From: Nostoc cf. commune SO-36
GTDB taxonomy: Bacteria > Cyanobacteriota > Cyanobacteriia > Cyanobacteriales > Nostocaceae
DNA: 64,000 bases
Direction: 5' to 3'
Assembly: GCF_023734775.1 (NCBI RefSeq)
Contig: NZ_AP025732.1
Location: 62,001 to 126,000 of the forward strand
Shown here: positions 1-10,021 of the stretch, piece by piece
Layout: each line of letters opens with the position of its first letter
How positions within the stretch are numbered: the stretch's first letter is position 1
The notes under the pieces: generated by a model
The model's input: the letters and a program-made list of their open reading frames with translations, nothing else
The model's database searches: none
Told to the model about the DNA's origin: nothing
Position numbers and translations under genes: made by a program

Positions 1-1564
1 TTCTTGCCAAGTCTTGAGACTGATACAATTTTTCGTGAACTAGAGCTATTGATGCAATCCGTTGCTGGCTTTGTTGGAATATTACCAAATCGTCTTTATC
101 TTTAATATAGGCAGATTGCAAGTTTAGCAAACTGGAAATAACCTGTAAATTATTTTTGACCCGATGGTAAATTTCTTTTAATAACACCTCTTTTTCTAAA
201 AGTGATGCTTGAATTTGCTCCTCCCACTGCTTGCGTTCGCACAGCGCGGCTTGCCGTTCGCTAATATCTTCGACTACAGAAATAAAATACTTTGGCTTCC
301 CAGTAGGTTCGCGCATTAAAGACACGGTGAGATTAACCCAAACGATAGAATTATCTTTGCGGAAATAACGCTTTTCCATTGAGTAAGTTTGAATATTATC
401 TGCTAAAATTTTCTCAACATATTGTAGGTCGATGTTAATATCATCAGGATGAGTAATATCTTGAAAAGTTAGCAACTGTACTTCTTCAGGTGTGTAACCA
501 AGAATATCGCAAAGCTTTTGATTAACTAACAACCAGCTTCCATCTATTGCTACATGGGCAATGCCAACAGCAGCTTGATGGAATGCAGCCCGAAATCGCT
601 GTTCGCTCTCTCGCAATGCTTCTTCTATTCGCTGTCGCTCAGTAATTTCTGCCTGTAGTGATTGATTAATTATTGTTAACTCTTCTGTCCGTTCTTCAAC
701 CTTGCTTTCTAGTTGTTCCAGCAGGCTACTTAGTGCCTCCTCTGCTTGTTTATGCTCAGTCATATCTTTGTGTGTACCTGTCATCCGCACGACGTTACCA
801 TCTTCATTCCACAGTGCTTGGCCTCGATCTAAAATCCATTTATAAGTGCCGTCTTTACATTTAATTCGATACTCGGTAATATAAAATGGTTTTTTCTGAG
901 CAAAGTGATCTTGAATTACTTGTCTCACCCAATCAAGATCATTCGGATGCACTCTTGTCATCCATTCATTTAAATGGTTAGAAATTTCGTAGTCTTCGTA
1001 ACCGAGCATTTCCTTCCAGCGAAGTGAGAAGAAAACTTCATTGGTTTTAACATTCCAGTCCCAAATCCCATCATTATTGCCGCGCAAAGCTAATTGCCAG
1101 CGTTGTTCACTTTCTCTCAAAACCTCCTCAGTCCGTATGCGTTCAGCAATTTCCCTGGCTAGTTGGCAGTTTGCAGCCTCTAGTTCAGCAGGACTCGGTA
1201 GAGCCAGCACTTTTGGCATTAATGGCACAAGCTCTACAGCCGTCAATACGGAGATAAAAGCGGTGATAGCTTTGAGTAACCCTGATAGCCAATAGGTAGG
1301 ATGCCAAAGCGTCCAAACATCCATCAAATGGGTAGTGCCACAAGCAACGATGAATGTGCCAAACATGAGAAATATCCAGTCGAAAGGTACATCTCGTCGT
1401 TTACGGACAAAATAAATCAACATCACTGGAATTGAATAATAAGCAAATCCAGTTAATACATCTGAAACCAAATGCAACCAAACTAATCCTGGTTTCCAGA
1501 GATAGCAATGTCCGTGGGGGATAAACTGGTTAGTAGAGAAAAAATTATTTAAAAGTTCCATCAT
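1..1564 (-). CDS. Ethylene-receptor-like PAS histidine kinase (C-terminus beyond window)
   Basis: Membrane sensor kinase read on the minus strand; the 3' part, including the ATPase domain, lies outside the window. The start is ATG at 1561 or 1564. The first ~110 residues are three hydrophobic helices matching the ethylene-binding domain of plant ETR1. Counting from 1561, Asp34, Tyr41, Ile44, Pro45, Cys74 and His78 sit in the motifs VSD, YYSIP and CGTTHL with the same spacing as ETR1 Asp25, Tyr32, Ile35, Pro36, Cys65 and His69, so Cu(I)/ethylene binding is plausible. Then come a coiled linker, two PAS/PAC domains and a HisKA_2-type phosphoacceptor region (motif [13 protein letters not shown]) with its His. 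Related cyanobacterial receptors bind ethylene and link it to light responses; the ligand here is inferred from residues only. No response regulator is visible beside it. Confidence 0.88.
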   Translation of the reverse strand, partial: MMELLNNFFSTNQFIPHGHCYLWKPGLVWLHLVSDVLTGFAYYSIPVMLIYFVRKRRDVPFDWIFLMFGTFIVACGTTHLMDVWTLWHPTYWLSGLLKAITAFISVLTAVELVPLMPKVLALPSPAELEAANCQLAREIAERIRTEEVLRESEQRWQLALRGNNDGIWDWNVKTNEVFFSLRWKEMLGYEDYEISNHLNEWMTRVHPNDLDWVRQVIQDHFAQKKPFYITEYRIKCKDGTYKWILDRGQALWNEDGNVVRMTGTHKDMTEHKQAEEALSSLLEQLESKVEERTEELTIINQSLQAEITERQRIEEALRESEQRFRAAFHQAAVGIAHVAIDGSWLLVNQKLCDILGYTPEEVQLLTFQDITHPDDINIDLQYVEKILADNIQTYSMEKRYFRKDNSIVWVNLTVSLMREPTGKPKYFISVVEDISERQAALCERKQWEEQIQASLLEKEVLLKEIYHRVKNNLQVISSLLNLQSAYIKDKDDLVIFQQSQQRIASIALVHEKLYQSQDLAR

Positions 1565-2043
1565 CAAAACCTATACACTGCCTAAGTCTTCAGCGAAGCC
1601 GGAAGTCCGAAGGAAGAGGTTTTTAGCCTAAAACCTCTGAGACGCGCGCACATACGCCTAGTAGATGGCTTCTCATACTCTAAAGCAGAACACATTCGGC
1701 ATTCTTCAGAGTTTTAACGTATCACTTGTAGACTAGGATCGGGTAATAATTAGGATTCCTACATTGTTTACCTGTCATACTTTCTGGGTTTTTTAACCTG
1801 ACAATAGTAAGATTTATTGAATTTAAAGTACCGCGATCGCTCTGCTTATTGTTACCGTAAATCCTCTGAAATGAATTATTTATGTATATATAAACCTTCA
1901 AAAATTACAGTAATATTTCGCTGATATAATTTAAGCCTCATCTAGCTCCATACGTATATTTACAGGCTAGAGCGCGTTTTCAAACGCCAGTTTATATGCC
2001 GCCACTAAACTGAGTAACGAATACAGTTCAGCAATGGCATACT
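1565..2043. other. Intergenic region upstream of the sensor kinase, left flank of the IS
   Basis: No convincing gene. It contains a hairpin at 1616-1639 (AGAGGTTTT / AAAACCTCT), a HIP1-like GCGATCGC near 1833 and an AT-rich stretch (about 1860-1930) that could hold the promoter of the minus-strand kinase. A GCTAGAGCGCG string near 1965 resembles the end of the neighbouring IS and may be an older end fragment. Confidence 0.5.
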
Positions 2044-3771
2044 CTAGAGCGCCAGTCCAGTAGAAGTAATTGACAAAAAGTACAGTTTTTGCAGAGGCTA
2101 ATATTGAAGAGCGCAGTATTAGGAGTGTATAAAAGATGCGTCCCTCATTCTGGAATCCTCCCATTGAATTATCACTTGCAGAAGAAAAAGTAGTAAAACG
2201 TATACGTAAAGCCAAGTTGTTCGGATTTTTGAGACAGATACGCCACGAACTATTTGACTCAGATTTTCAGTTAGAATTAGCAACGATGTTTAAGGATAGT
2301 AGTGTGGGATTATGCCCAGTACCACCAGCACAATTGGCACTATTTATTATTCTTCAAGCATATACAGGAGTATCAGATGACGAGGCAATAGAAGCCATAG
2401 AAATGGATAGAAGATGGCAGATAGTTTTGGATTGCCTGGATTGTGAAAAAGCCCCATTTGGAAAAGGAACACTAGTAAGATTCAGGGCGTTGTTAATATC
2501 AAAATCTTTGGACAGACGGTTAATCGAAAAAACAATTGAAATGGCAAAAATTCGAGGAGGTTATAATTCACATTCCCTAAAAATAGCATTAGATTCAAGT
2601 CCATTATGGGGCGCAGCAAGAGTTGAAGATACATATAATTTGTTAGGTCATGCGTTGCGAAAAGCATTAGAAATAATCTCTGAAAATACTCAAGAAAGTT
2701 TAGAAAGCCTTGCGGCAAATATGGGAGCAGAAATTGTCGCTAAAACCAGCCTGAAAGCGGCTCTAGATTTAGATTGGGATGACCCAGAATCTAGGAAGGT
2801 GGCATTATCGACAATTTTACAAACGTTGAGCTCAGTGGAGTTTTTGGTTAATCAAAAAACCGATTTGTCCGATTTAACCACAAGCCTTGTCAATCAAAAT
2901 CTGGCAATTGCACGACAAATTGAGACACAAGATGTGGAGGAGGAATCAGATGCTTCCCCAAAGCTCCGTAATGGTGTTGCCAAAGACAGACGTATTTCTA
3001 TTGAAGATGAGGATATGCGACATGGACGTAAAAGCCGTAGTCAAAAGTTTGATGGTTATAAACGCCATATTGCCAAGGATTTAGAATTAGAAATGATTAG
3101 GGCTGTTGGTGTTACTAGAGCTAACGCACCTGAAGCATCAGTAACTTTAGATATTGAAGCAGATTTAAAACAACAACACGTAACTATTAAAGAATTACAT
3201 ATTGACCGTGCATATTTAACCAGCCATTGGGTTAAACAGCGCACATCTGATCTGGCTATTATTTGCAAGGCATGGAAAGTACGCAACGGTAAACTATTTG
3301 ATAAAAATGCTTTTGTTCTTGATTGGGAAACCCATTTGATTCGTTGCCCAAATGGAGTCACTTTACCATTTCATGAAGGGGGTATTGTCCACTTTCCTAA
3401 ACATGAATGTGATGCTTGTCCCATCCGTTCTCAATGTACGACTAGCAAAAATAGTCGCAGTATTTCCATTCATCCTGATGAATCCTTACTTGTGGAACTG
3501 CGTCAGCGCCAAACTACTGTGGCCGGACGCGCCAAACTCCGTGAACGTGTCAGTGTTGAGCATAGTTTAGCTCATATTGGTCAGTGGCAAACAGACAAAT
3601 CTCGCTATATTGGACTACGCAAAAACCTTTTTGACCTCCGAAGAATGGCTGTTGTTCACAATCTTCATGTCCTCGCTCGTATGTCCCACACTAGACCACA
3701 AGAATTCTCCATTTTATCTGCATCACAGTCTAATTAATTTGTCAATATTTTCTACTGGACTGGCGCTCTAG
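2044..3771 (+). mobile_element. IS1182-family insertion sequence
   Basis: A complete element around one transposase gene. The ends are inverted repeats: CTAGAGCGCCAGTCCAGTAG at 2044-2063 is mirrored at the right end up to 3771. The match is perfect for 22 bases and continues imperfectly into an ATTGACAAA block. CTAG at both extremes is palindromic, so it may be a 4-bp target duplication outside AGCGCCAG termini (element proper 2048-3767) or part of the repeat. The intact transposase and near-perfect ends suggest a recent, possibly active copy. Confidence 0.85.
2136..3737 (+). CDS. IS1182-family transposase
   Basis: DDE transposase of 533 residues, within the normal length for IS1182 proteins. 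The N-terminal ~120 residues match the DUF772 transposase domain (PPAQLALFIILQAYTGVSDDEA region). The catalytic core follows, with a first Asp in ALDSSPLWGA, a second in KELHIDRAYLT, and a Cys-rich insert (about residues 417-445, CDACPIRSQC) typical of this family. The C-terminal segment (SVEHSLAHIGQWQTDKSRYIGLRKN) carries the catalytic Glu. The ATG at 2136 is preceded by an AGGAG at 2119-2123. The frame is uninterrupted, so the enzyme looks functional. Confidence 0.93.
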   Translation: MRPSFWNPPIELSLAEEKVVKRIRKAKLFGFLRQIRHELFDSDFQLELATMFKDSSVGLCPVPPAQLALFIILQAYTGVSDDEAIEAIEMDRRWQIVLDCLDCEKAPFGKGTLVRFRALLISKSLDRRLIEKTIEMAKIRGGYNSHSLKIALDSSPLWGAARVEDTYNLLGHALRKALEIISENTQESLESLAANMGAEIVAKTSLKAALDLDWDDPESRKVALSTILQTLSSVEFLVNQKTDLSDLTTSLVNQNLAIARQIETQDVEEESDASPKLRNGVAKDRRISIEDEDMRHGRKSRSQKFDGYKRHIAKDLELEMIRAVGVTRANAPEASVTLDIEADLKQQHVTIKELHIDRAYLTSHWVKQRTSDLAIICKAWKVRNGKLFDKNAFVLDWETHLIRCPNGVTLPFHEGGIVHFPKHECDACPIRSQCTTSKNSRSISIHPDESLLVELRQRQTTVAGRAKLRERVSVEHSLAHIGQWQTDKSRYIGLRKNLFDLRRMAVVHNLHVLARMSHTRPQEFSILSASQSN

Positions 3772-3814
3772 CTGAAGGATATTTGGTTAATTGAAACTTT
3801 TTATATTACTTAAG

Positions 3815-3886
3815 TGGGCGATACTGGATTTGAACCAGTGACCCCATCCGTGTGAAGGATGTGCGCTACCCCTGTGCCAATCGCCC
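3815..3886 (-). tRNA. tRNA-Val (anticodon CAC)
   Basis: Minus-strand cloverleaf of 72 nt. The acceptor stem is GGGCGAT/ATCGCCC, the anticodon stem CATCC/GGATG closes a 7-base loop TTCACAC giving anticodon CAC (reads GUG), and the T arm is ACTGG TTCAAAT CCAGT. The discriminator is A. The 3' CCA is not encoded (the next bases are C-T-T), as is usual in cyanobacteria. No intron is seen. It lies just right of the IS element. Confidence 0.93.
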
Positions 3887-3964
3887 AAGACCTTCTATTT
3901 TATCAGAACTTGCTCAGATTGACTATGCATCTTTAACTCTGGACATCGGGCCACGGAAGATTTA

Positions 3965-4050
3965 TATGATATGCGGGATGCGGCAAACTCAGTGTCTTTA
4001 GACCTGGGAAGGAAGCGGCACGAGTGGGTTTAGCCCTGAGACTGTCAATT
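3965..4050 (+). ncRNA. ffs: Probable signal recognition particle RNA (4.5S type)
   Basis: The segment 3985-4032 folds as the SRP helix-8 hairpin. AACTCA (3985-3990) pairs with TGGGTT, GTGTC with GGCAC, and the apex is CCT-GGGA-AGG followed by AAGC. This closely resembles the universal tip and asymmetric loop (GGAAGGAAGCAGCC) of bacterial 4.5S RNA that binds Ffh. A GGC/GCC pairing extends the stem outwards. The outer boundaries are approximate. It lies between the tRNA and fbp in a gap without reading frames. A covariance-model search would settle it. Confidence 0.75.
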
Positions 4051-4173
4051 CTTTAGTTTATCTAAAGTCGCATCTAAGTTATCAAATTACCTTTCTAAGA
4101 TAGAAGCAGCAACTATAAGTTGCCATACACGAATAAAACCCAATTAACAGCTGTGGCTGCGGAGAACATAAAA

Positions 4174-5223
4174 ATGGCTAAAGCGCCAGAATCTTTAGAC
4201 TTATCTGTCAACGAAATTACAGACTTAGCTCTAGATCGTGATTGTACAACCTTATCTCGTCACGTTCTACAACAACTTCAGAGTTTTTCGCCAGATGCAC
4301 AAGATTTAAGTGCGCTAATGAATCGCATCGCCCTTGCCGGCAAACTGGTTGCTCGTCGCATGAGTCGCGCTGGTTTAATGGAAGGCGTTCTCGGATTTAC
4401 TGGGGAAGTGAATGTACAAGGAGAATCCGTCAAAAAGATGGATATCTATGCCAATGATGTGTTTATCTCAGTGTTTAAGCAAAGCGGTTTAGTCTGTCGC
4501 CTCGCTTCTGAGGAAATGGAAAAACCCTACTACATCCCCGAAAATTGCCCCATTGGACGTTACACTCTGCTGTATGACCCAATTGATGGCTCATCCAACA
4601 CTGATAATAATCTCAGCTTGGGTTCCATTTTTGCCATTCGCCAACAAGAAGGAACTGATAGCGATGGTAAGGCAAGCGACCTTCTCACCAATGGACGTAA
4701 GCAACTCGCTGCTGGATATATCCTGTATGGCCCCTGCACGATGCTGGTTTATACTATAGGTAAGGGCGTTCATTCCTTTGTCCTTGATCCCAGCTTAGGG
4801 GAATTTATTCTCACAGAAGAAAATATTCGCATTCCTAACCACGGGTCTGTTTACAGTGTGAACGAAGGTAACTTCTGGCAGTGGGAAGAATCAATTCGAG
4901 AATATATCCGCTACGTTCATCGCACAGAAGGCTACAGCGCTCGTTATAGTGGCGCAATGGTAAGCGATATCCACAGAATTTTGGTTCAAGGTGGTGTGTT
5001 TCTCTACCCAGGCACAATTCAAAATCCAGAAGGAAAATTGCGCTTGCTTTATGAAACCGCTCCTCTCGCCTTTTTGATTGAGCAAGCAGGGGGTCGTGCG
5101 ACTACAGGCCTGATGGATATTTTGGATGTTGTGCCGAAAAAACTGCATCAGCGCACACCTTTGATTATTGGTAGCAAAGAAGATGTAGCAAAGGTGGAGT
5201 CTTTTATTCAAAACGGACACTAG
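4174..5223 (+). CDS. fbp: Fructose-1,6-bisphosphatase class I
   Basis: Hydrolyses fructose 1,6-bisphosphate to fructose 6-phosphate in the Calvin cycle and gluconeogenesis. The frame opens upstream at 4120 (TTG), but the ATG at 4174 ([11 protein letters not shown]) is chosen because GGAG lies 9 bases before it and family proteins begin there; this gives 349 residues, the usual length. The metal/phosphate motif DPIDGSSN is near residue 135, an [10 protein letters not shown] segment lies mid-protein, and the C-terminal [17 protein letters not shown] region carries the substrate site. It is first in the fbp-tal-zwf-opcA order known from Nostoc and Anabaena. A 376-base gap before tal leaves room for a separate promoter. 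Confidence 0.96.
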   Translation: MAKAPESLDLSVNEITDLALDRDCTTLSRHVLQQLQSFSPDAQDLSALMNRIALAGKLVARRMSRAGLMEGVLGFTGEVNVQGESVKKMDIYANDVFISVFKQSGLVCRLASEEMEKPYYIPENCPIGRYTLLYDPIDGSSNTDNNLSLGSIFAIRQQEGTDSDGKASDLLTNGRKQLAAGYILYGPCTMLVYTIGKGVHSFVLDPSLGEFILTEENIRIPNHGSVYSVNEGNFWQWEESIREYIRYVHRTEGYSARYSGAMVSDIHRILVQGGVFLYPGTIQNPEGKLRLLYETAPLAFLIEQAGGRATTGLMDILDVVPKKLHQRTPLIIGSKEDVAKVESFIQNGH

Positions 5224-5599
5224 GAAGATAATTCGTAATGATGCTCTCTACGAGACGCTAAAAGCGTAGCTTGCTTCTCTGAAAGAGTACGCGGACTCGC
5301 TACCGCTACGCTAACGTAATTCGTAATTCCTGTTACGTAAGGGTTTTAGACGTTTTGTAAGGGTGACTTATTTTCTCTGTGCTGTACTCTCATCTGCCAT
5401 TAATTAAACGTTAATCATGGTGATTTAAGATTGGGGATGCAAAATAGCGCTTTTTTGAAGATCAATTAAGGATTATCTCAGCTGGCCGATGCGATAAGTG
5501 ATTGGCAACGCCACAATTCAAAAGTAACCATCAATAATTTGATGCGTTTTGCCAACTTTACTTAGAAGCATCACAATACAGGAGTGAAATAAACTAGCT
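5224..5599. other. fbp-tal intergenic region
   Basis: No gene. A GC-rich dispersed repeat lies at about 5226-5330, flanked by related TTCGTAAT strings and including GCGGACTCGCTACCGCTACGCTAACG, a string that recurs at 63607-63632. The remaining ~250 bases up to the tal start are AT-rich and likely hold the tal promoter; AGGAG at 5580-5584 is the ribosome site, 15 bases before the ATG. Confidence 0.6.
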
Positions 5600-6745
5600 A
5601 TGTCTACCAATCATCTACTAGAAATTAACCAATACGGTCAAAGTATCTGGATGGATAACTTGACTCGTGACATTATTCAATCAGGTGAACTCAAAGACAT
5701 GGTTGAAAATCAAGGTATATCTGGGATTACTTCTAACCCAGCTATCTTTGAAAAAGCGATCGCAGGTAATGTCATTTATGATGCTGATATAGAAGCCGGA
5801 GTTCGTGCTGGCTTACAAATACAGGAAATTTACGAATCCCTAGTTTTTGCAGATATCCGTAATGCTTGTGATATATTACGCCCTGTTTATGAAGCCTCGA
5901 ATAGACTAGATGGTTATGTGAGTATTGAAGTACCGCCAACCATCGCCCATGATACGGAAGCCACAATCAGCGAAGCTCGGCGCTATTTCCAAGAAATTGG
6001 TCGGGAAAATCTGATGATTAAAATTCCCGGTACAAAACCTGGTTTGCCAGCAGTGGAGCAGGTAATAGCCGAGGGAATGAATGTTAATATTACGTTGCTG
6101 TTTTCTGTAGAAAGCTACGTAAACACAGCTTGGGCTTATATTCGGGGCTTAGAAAAACGGCTGGCTGAAGGTAAAGACATCAGTAAAATTGCTTCAGTCG
6201 CTAGCTTCTTCCTCAGCCGGATCGATAGTAACGTTGATGGCAAAATTGATGCTAAGTTGAAAAAAGGCATTGATGATATTTCCGTAGAAGCAAAGCTAAG
6301 AGCTGTTAAGGGGAAAGTAGCGATCGCTAACGCCAAGGTAGCCTACCAGGAATACAAGAAGATCGTTAGAAGTGAGCGTTGGAAAGCCTTGGCAGAAAAA
6401 GGAGCCACAGTACAACGGCTACTTTGGGCTAGTACTAGCACCAAAGACCCCCACTACAACGACGTGATGTATATCGAAGAGTTGATAGGGCGAGATACTG
6501 TTAACACCGTACCACCAGCGACAATAAAAGCTTGTGCCGATCATTGTAATGTAAGCGATCGCTTAGAAACAGATGTAGATAAAGCTTACACGCTGATCGA
6601 AAACCTCAAAGATGCCGACATCAACATCGACCTCGATACCGTAATGGATGAACTATTAGATGAAGGTATCGACAAGTTCATTCAGCCCTTCCAGTCCTTG
6701 ATGAACTCTTTAGAAGACAAGATCAAGGTATTGTCACCAGTGTAG
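5600..6745 (+). CDS. tal: Transaldolase
   Basis: Transfers a dihydroxyacetone unit between sugar phosphates in the non-oxidative pentose phosphate pathway. It has 381 residues, normal for the long TalB-like form of cyanobacteria. The N-terminal GISGITSNPAIFEKAI motif and the Schiff-base lysine in LMIKIPGT (near residue 140) are present, as is the WASTSTKDP phosphate-binding motif. The ATG at 5600 is supported by AGGAG upstream. It is followed by zwf and opcA on the same strand. In heterocystous cyanobacteria these genes are co-transcribed and raised under nitrogen fixation or dark growth. Confidence 0.96.
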   Translation: MSTNHLLEINQYGQSIWMDNLTRDIIQSGELKDMVENQGISGITSNPAIFEKAIAGNVIYDADIEAGVRAGLQIQEIYESLVFADIRNACDILRPVYEASNRLDGYVSIEVPPTIAHDTEATISEARRYFQEIGRENLMIKIPGTKPGLPAVEQVIAEGMNVNITLLFSVESYVNTAWAYIRGLEKRLAEGKDISKIASVASFFLSRIDSNVDGKIDAKLKKGIDDISVEAKLRAVKGKVAIANAKVAYQEYKKIVRSERWKALAEKGATVQRLLWASTSTKDPHYNDVMYIEELIGRDTVNTVPPATIKACADHCNVSDRLETDVDKAYTLIENLKDADINIDLDTVMDELLDEGIDKFIQPFQSLMNSLEDKIKVLSPV

Positions 6746-6825
6746 GGACTGGGGAGTGGGGAGTGGGGAAGAAGCAGGGGAGCAGGGAGCAAGGGAGAAG
6801 AATTTTCTCCTCTGCAAGAGCAGCA

Positions 6826-6910
6826 CTCCGCCCCTCTGCCTCTTCTCCATGCCCAATGCCCAATGCCCCATGCCCAATCCAAAACCCAAAACCCAAAACC
6901 CAAAATTCCT
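6826..6910. repeat. Heptameric short tandem repeats before zwf
   Basis: Two tandem blocks lie back to back: TGCCCAA-type units (about 6848-6878), then four AAAACCC units (about 6881-6905). They run up to 5 bases before the zwf start and leave no purine-rich ribosome site. This is the STRR class described from heterocystous cyanobacteria. Confidence 0.85.
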
Positions 6911-8440
6911 ATGGTTAGTCTGCTAGAAAATCCCTTGCGCGTTGGTCTGCAACAACAAGGGATGCCCGAACCCCAGATTATAGTTATCTTTGGCGCTTCT
7001 GGTGATCTCACCTGGCGCAAACTAGTGCCAGCACTTTACAAACTGCGGCGAGAACGGCGGATACCACCAGAAACTACTATTGTCGGCGTAGCGCGTCGAG
7101 AATGGAGCCATGAATACTTCCGCGAACAAATGCAGAAGGGCATGGAAGAGGCACATCCTGATGTCGATTTAGGGGAACTTTGGCAAGACTTCTCACAAGG
7201 TCTGTTCTACAGCCCTGGGGATATAGACAACCCCGAAAGCTACAAAAAACTAAAAACCTTATTGACTGAATTAGACGAAAAACGGGGCACGCGAGGTAAT
7301 CGCATGTTCTACCTCTCCGTTGCTCCTTCATTCTTTCCTGAAGCGATTAAGCAGCTAGGAAGCGGCGGGATGCTAGAAGATCCCTACAAACATCGTCTAG
7401 TAGTTGAAAAACCCTTTGGTCGGGATTTGGCTTCTGCCCAAAGTCTTAACCAAGTGGTACAGAAATATTGCAAAGAAAACCAAGTATACCGCATTGACCA
7501 CTACTTAGGTAAAGAAACAGTCCAGAATTTGCTGGTGTTTCGCTTTGCCAATGCGATTTTTGAACCCTTGTGGAATCGTCAATTTGTTGACCACGTACAA
7601 ATTACCGTAGCAGAAACCGTAGGCGTAGAAGACCGGGCTGGTTACTATGAAAGCGCCGGCGCACTGCGGGATATGTTGCAAAATCACCTCATGCAACTTT
7701 ACTGCTTAACGGCGATGGAAGCACCAAACGCAATGGATGCCGATAGCATCCGCACAGAAAAAGTGAAGGTACTCCAAGCTACTCGTTTAGCTGATGTTCA
7801 CAATCTGTCGCGGTCAGCAGTGCGTGGGCAATACAGTGCTGGCTGGATGAAAGGTCAAGCAGTGCCAGGGTATCGGACAGAACCAGGCGTTGACCCCAAC
7901 TCCACCACACCTACTTATGTAGCGATGAAGTTTTTGGTAGACAACTGGCGCTGGAAAGGTGTTCCTTTCTACTTGCGTACCGGAAAGCGGATGCCGAAAA
8001 AAGTGAGTGAGATTGCCATCCACTTCCGCGAAGTTCCATCTCGGATGTTCCAATCGGCCGCCCAGCAGACAAACGCCAATATTTTGACGATGCGGATTCA
8101 GCCAAATGAAGGTATTTCCCTGCGTTTTGATGTGAAAATGCCGGGGGCAGAATTCCGCACCCGTTCCGTTGATATGGACTTTAGTTATGGTTCCTTTGGC
8201 ATCCAAGCAACATCCGATGCCTACGATCGCTTATTCCTTGATTGTATGATGGGCGATCAAACATTGTTCACACGCGCCGATGAAGTAGAAGCAGCTTGGC
8301 AAGTAGTAACACCAGCCCTTTCCGTTTGGGATGCACCCGCCGATCCTAATACTATTCCTCAGTACGAAGCCGGTACTTGGGAGCCAGAACAAGCAGAACT
8401 CTTAATTAACCAGGATGGCCGTCGCTGGCGCAGACTGTAG
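6911..8440 (+). CDS. zwf: Glucose-6-phosphate 1-dehydrogenase
   Basis: Oxidises glucose 6-phosphate to 6-phosphogluconolactone with NADP; entry enzyme of the oxidative pentose phosphate pathway and main NADPH source for nitrogenase in heterocysts. The frame is open from 6863 through repeat DNA; the ATG at 6911 ([11 protein letters not shown]) is chosen because upstream codons are only repeats. This gives 509 residues, as usual. Visible motifs are the nucleotide loop [11 protein letters not shown] near residue 28, the active-site RIDHYLGKE near residue 195, and EKPFGRDL. It lies between tal and opcA. Its start lacks a clear Shine-Dalgarno, being preceded by heptamers. Confidence 0.97.
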   Translation: MVSLLENPLRVGLQQQGMPEPQIIVIFGASGDLTWRKLVPALYKLRRERRIPPETTIVGVARREWSHEYFREQMQKGMEEAHPDVDLGELWQDFSQGLFYSPGDIDNPESYKKLKTLLTELDEKRGTRGNRMFYLSVAPSFFPEAIKQLGSGGMLEDPYKHRLVVEKPFGRDLASAQSLNQVVQKYCKENQVYRIDHYLGKETVQNLLVFRFANAIFEPLWNRQFVDHVQITVAETVGVEDRAGYYESAGALRDMLQNHLMQLYCLTAMEAPNAMDADSIRTEKVKVLQATRLADVHNLSRSAVRGQYSAGWMKGQAVPGYRTEPGVDPNSTTPTYVAMKFLVDNWRWKGVPFYLRTGKRMPKKVSEIAIHFREVPSRMFQSAAQQTNANILTMRIQPNEGISLRFDVKMPGAEFRTRSVDMDFSYGSFGIQATSDAYDRLFLDCMMGDQTLFTRADEVEAAWQVVTPALSVWDAPADPNTIPQYEAGTWEPEQAELLINQDGRRWRRL

Positions 8441-8623
8441 AATTTTAGATTTTAGATTTTAGATTTTAGATTGGGGGCGGTGAAATAGGAAATAGATAAT
8501 AGGTAATAGGGAATATGAAAAACTATTACCAATTACTAATTACAAAATTACTAGTTCTTAATCTCAAATCCAAAATCCAAAATCTCAAATCCAAAATCCA
8601 AAATCCAAAATCCAAAATCTCCT
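8441..8623. repeat. zwf-opcA spacer built of complementary heptamer/octamer repeats
   Basis: The left block (about 8441-8472) is ATTTTAGA repeated four times; the right block (about 8563-8617) is AAATCCA repeated many times, ending in CTCCT directly before the opcA ATG. The two blocks are imperfectly complementary (about one mismatch per unit), so a transcript could form a long stem-loop that holds the opcA start region. Confidence 0.8.
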
Positions 8624-9985
8624 ATGCCTACCCAAACTTCTACAATTTTCTCGCTCCAGGCACCAAAAGATATTTCGCTTAACGAAATAGATGCCGAACT
8701 CAATCAAATTTGGCAAAGCTACGGCATTACTGGCGAGGACGGTGGACTTCCCAGTGCTACTAGGGCAACAACATTTACTTTAGTGGTCTACGAACCAGAA
8801 GAAACTCAGTATTTGTTGGCTGCTTTGGGATTTTACAACGGCCCAATTGATGGGATTTTAGGGCCACAGATGGTGGCAGCATTGCGGGAATTCCAAAAGA
8901 AACATAAACTGCCAGAAACTGGAACAGCAACACAAGAAACTCTGACAATATTACGAGAAGAATTCGCTAAAGGTCAGCGAGTTGGGACTGGTGGAGAACA
9001 CGCTATTGCTGGGTTAAGTGGTGGCAGCCCCAGAATTGCCGATGAAATCGCTCTCCGCAACCCCTGCCGCATCATTGCGCTATTTCCCATTGCTGGCGAA
9101 GATGAAGGGGTTAAGGCTCAAGTTTCTGCCTATTGCCCCATCCAAAAGCAATCGTCAAGCACACTTATCTGCTGCGAATATATCACTCTCAGTGGAACTG
9201 CTGCTGCCTTAGAACGCATCGGTGGTATGATTCCGGCCTTGTTAATTGGCGGCTTGCCAAAGTTTCTCTGGTGGAAGGCAACACCAGACCCTAACAACGG
9301 TCTATTTAAGCGCCTAGCAGCAGTCTGCAATAATGTGATTGTAGATTCTTGCAACTTCAACGAGCCAGAAAGTGATTTACTTCACTTACAAGAGTTGGTA
9401 GAAACGGGTGTACCTTTAGCTGACTTGAACTGGCGTCGCCTCGCATCATGGCAAGAATTGACAGCTGAGGCTTACGACTCACCTAACCGTCGCGCCGCCC
9501 TCAAAGAAATTGACCGCGTTACGATTGATTACGAAAAAGGCAATCCAGCCCAAGCTTTGCTGTTTTTGGGTTGGCTGGCAAGTCGGTTGCAATGGCAGCC
9601 AGTTTCTTATGAAAAGGAAAGCGGTGATTATGACATCACTCGCATCCGTTTTATTGCTCAAGAGCAGCGACAAGTAGAAGCAGAGTTAGCAGGAGTTCCA
9701 GTTGCTGATGTAGGCGATATTGTTGGTGACTTGATTGCCTTGCGCCTCAGTTCGACAAATCTCCAGGCAGACTGTGGTACAGTTATCTGCTCAGAAACTG
9801 GTGGTTGTATGCGGATGGAAACCCACGGTGGCGCTCAATCTGCCGGTCTGTTTCAACAGGTGACTTCACTTTCGGAACAAAAGGCGGAAGCTTTGCTAAG
9901 TCAGCAGGTGCAACGCTGGGGTCGCGAGTCACTTTTTGAAGAAAGCCTGGGAGTGACAGCAAAAATTTTCAAATTGGCGAATTAA
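8624..9985 (+). CDS. opcA: OpcA, glucose-6-phosphate dehydrogenase assembly/activator protein
   Basis: Allosteric partner that assembles and activates cyanobacterial Zwf, linking it to thioredoxin-dependent redox control. It has 453 residues. Residues ~60-118 form a peptidoglycan-binding-like three-helix unit (YLLAALGFYNGPIDGILGP...ALREFQKKHKLPETG), an insertion seen in Nostoc OpcA proteins. The rest is the OpcA domain, including the C-terminal CGTVICSETGGCMRMETHGG segment with three cysteines that may be redox sensitive (inference). It is the last gene of the fbp-tal-zwf-opcA cluster. The ATG at 8624 follows CTCCT of the repeat block, so initiation is not by a classical ribosome site. Confidence 0.95.
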   Translation: MPTQTSTIFSLQAPKDISLNEIDAELNQIWQSYGITGEDGGLPSATRATTFTLVVYEPEETQYLLAALGFYNGPIDGILGPQMVAALREFQKKHKLPETGTATQETLTILREEFAKGQRVGTGGEHAIAGLSGGSPRIADEIALRNPCRIIALFPIAGEDEGVKAQVSAYCPIQKQSSSTLICCEYITLSGTAAALERIGGMIPALLIGGLPKFLWWKATPDPNNGLFKRLAAVCNNVIVDSCNFNEPESDLLHLQELVETGVPLADLNWRRLASWQELTAEAYDSPNRRAALKEIDRVTIDYEKGNPAQALLFLGWLASRLQWQPVSYEKESGDYDITRIRFIAQEQRQVEAELAGVPVADVGDIVGDLIALRLSSTNLQADCGTVICSETGGCMRMETHGGAQSAGLFQQVTSLSEQKAEALLSQQVQRWGRESLFEESLGVTAKIFKLAN

Positions 9986-10021
9986 TTCAGTCCTAACCAC
10001 CCCAATACGGTAAATACATTG

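Noticed and set aside
4120..4173. Longer fbp starting with TTG at 4120
   Set aside because: The GGAG-supported ATG at 4174 fits family length and N-terminus.
6682..7020. Minus-strand 112-codon ORF over the tal-zwf gap
   Set aside because: It is made of repeat DNA and the antisense of two known genes.
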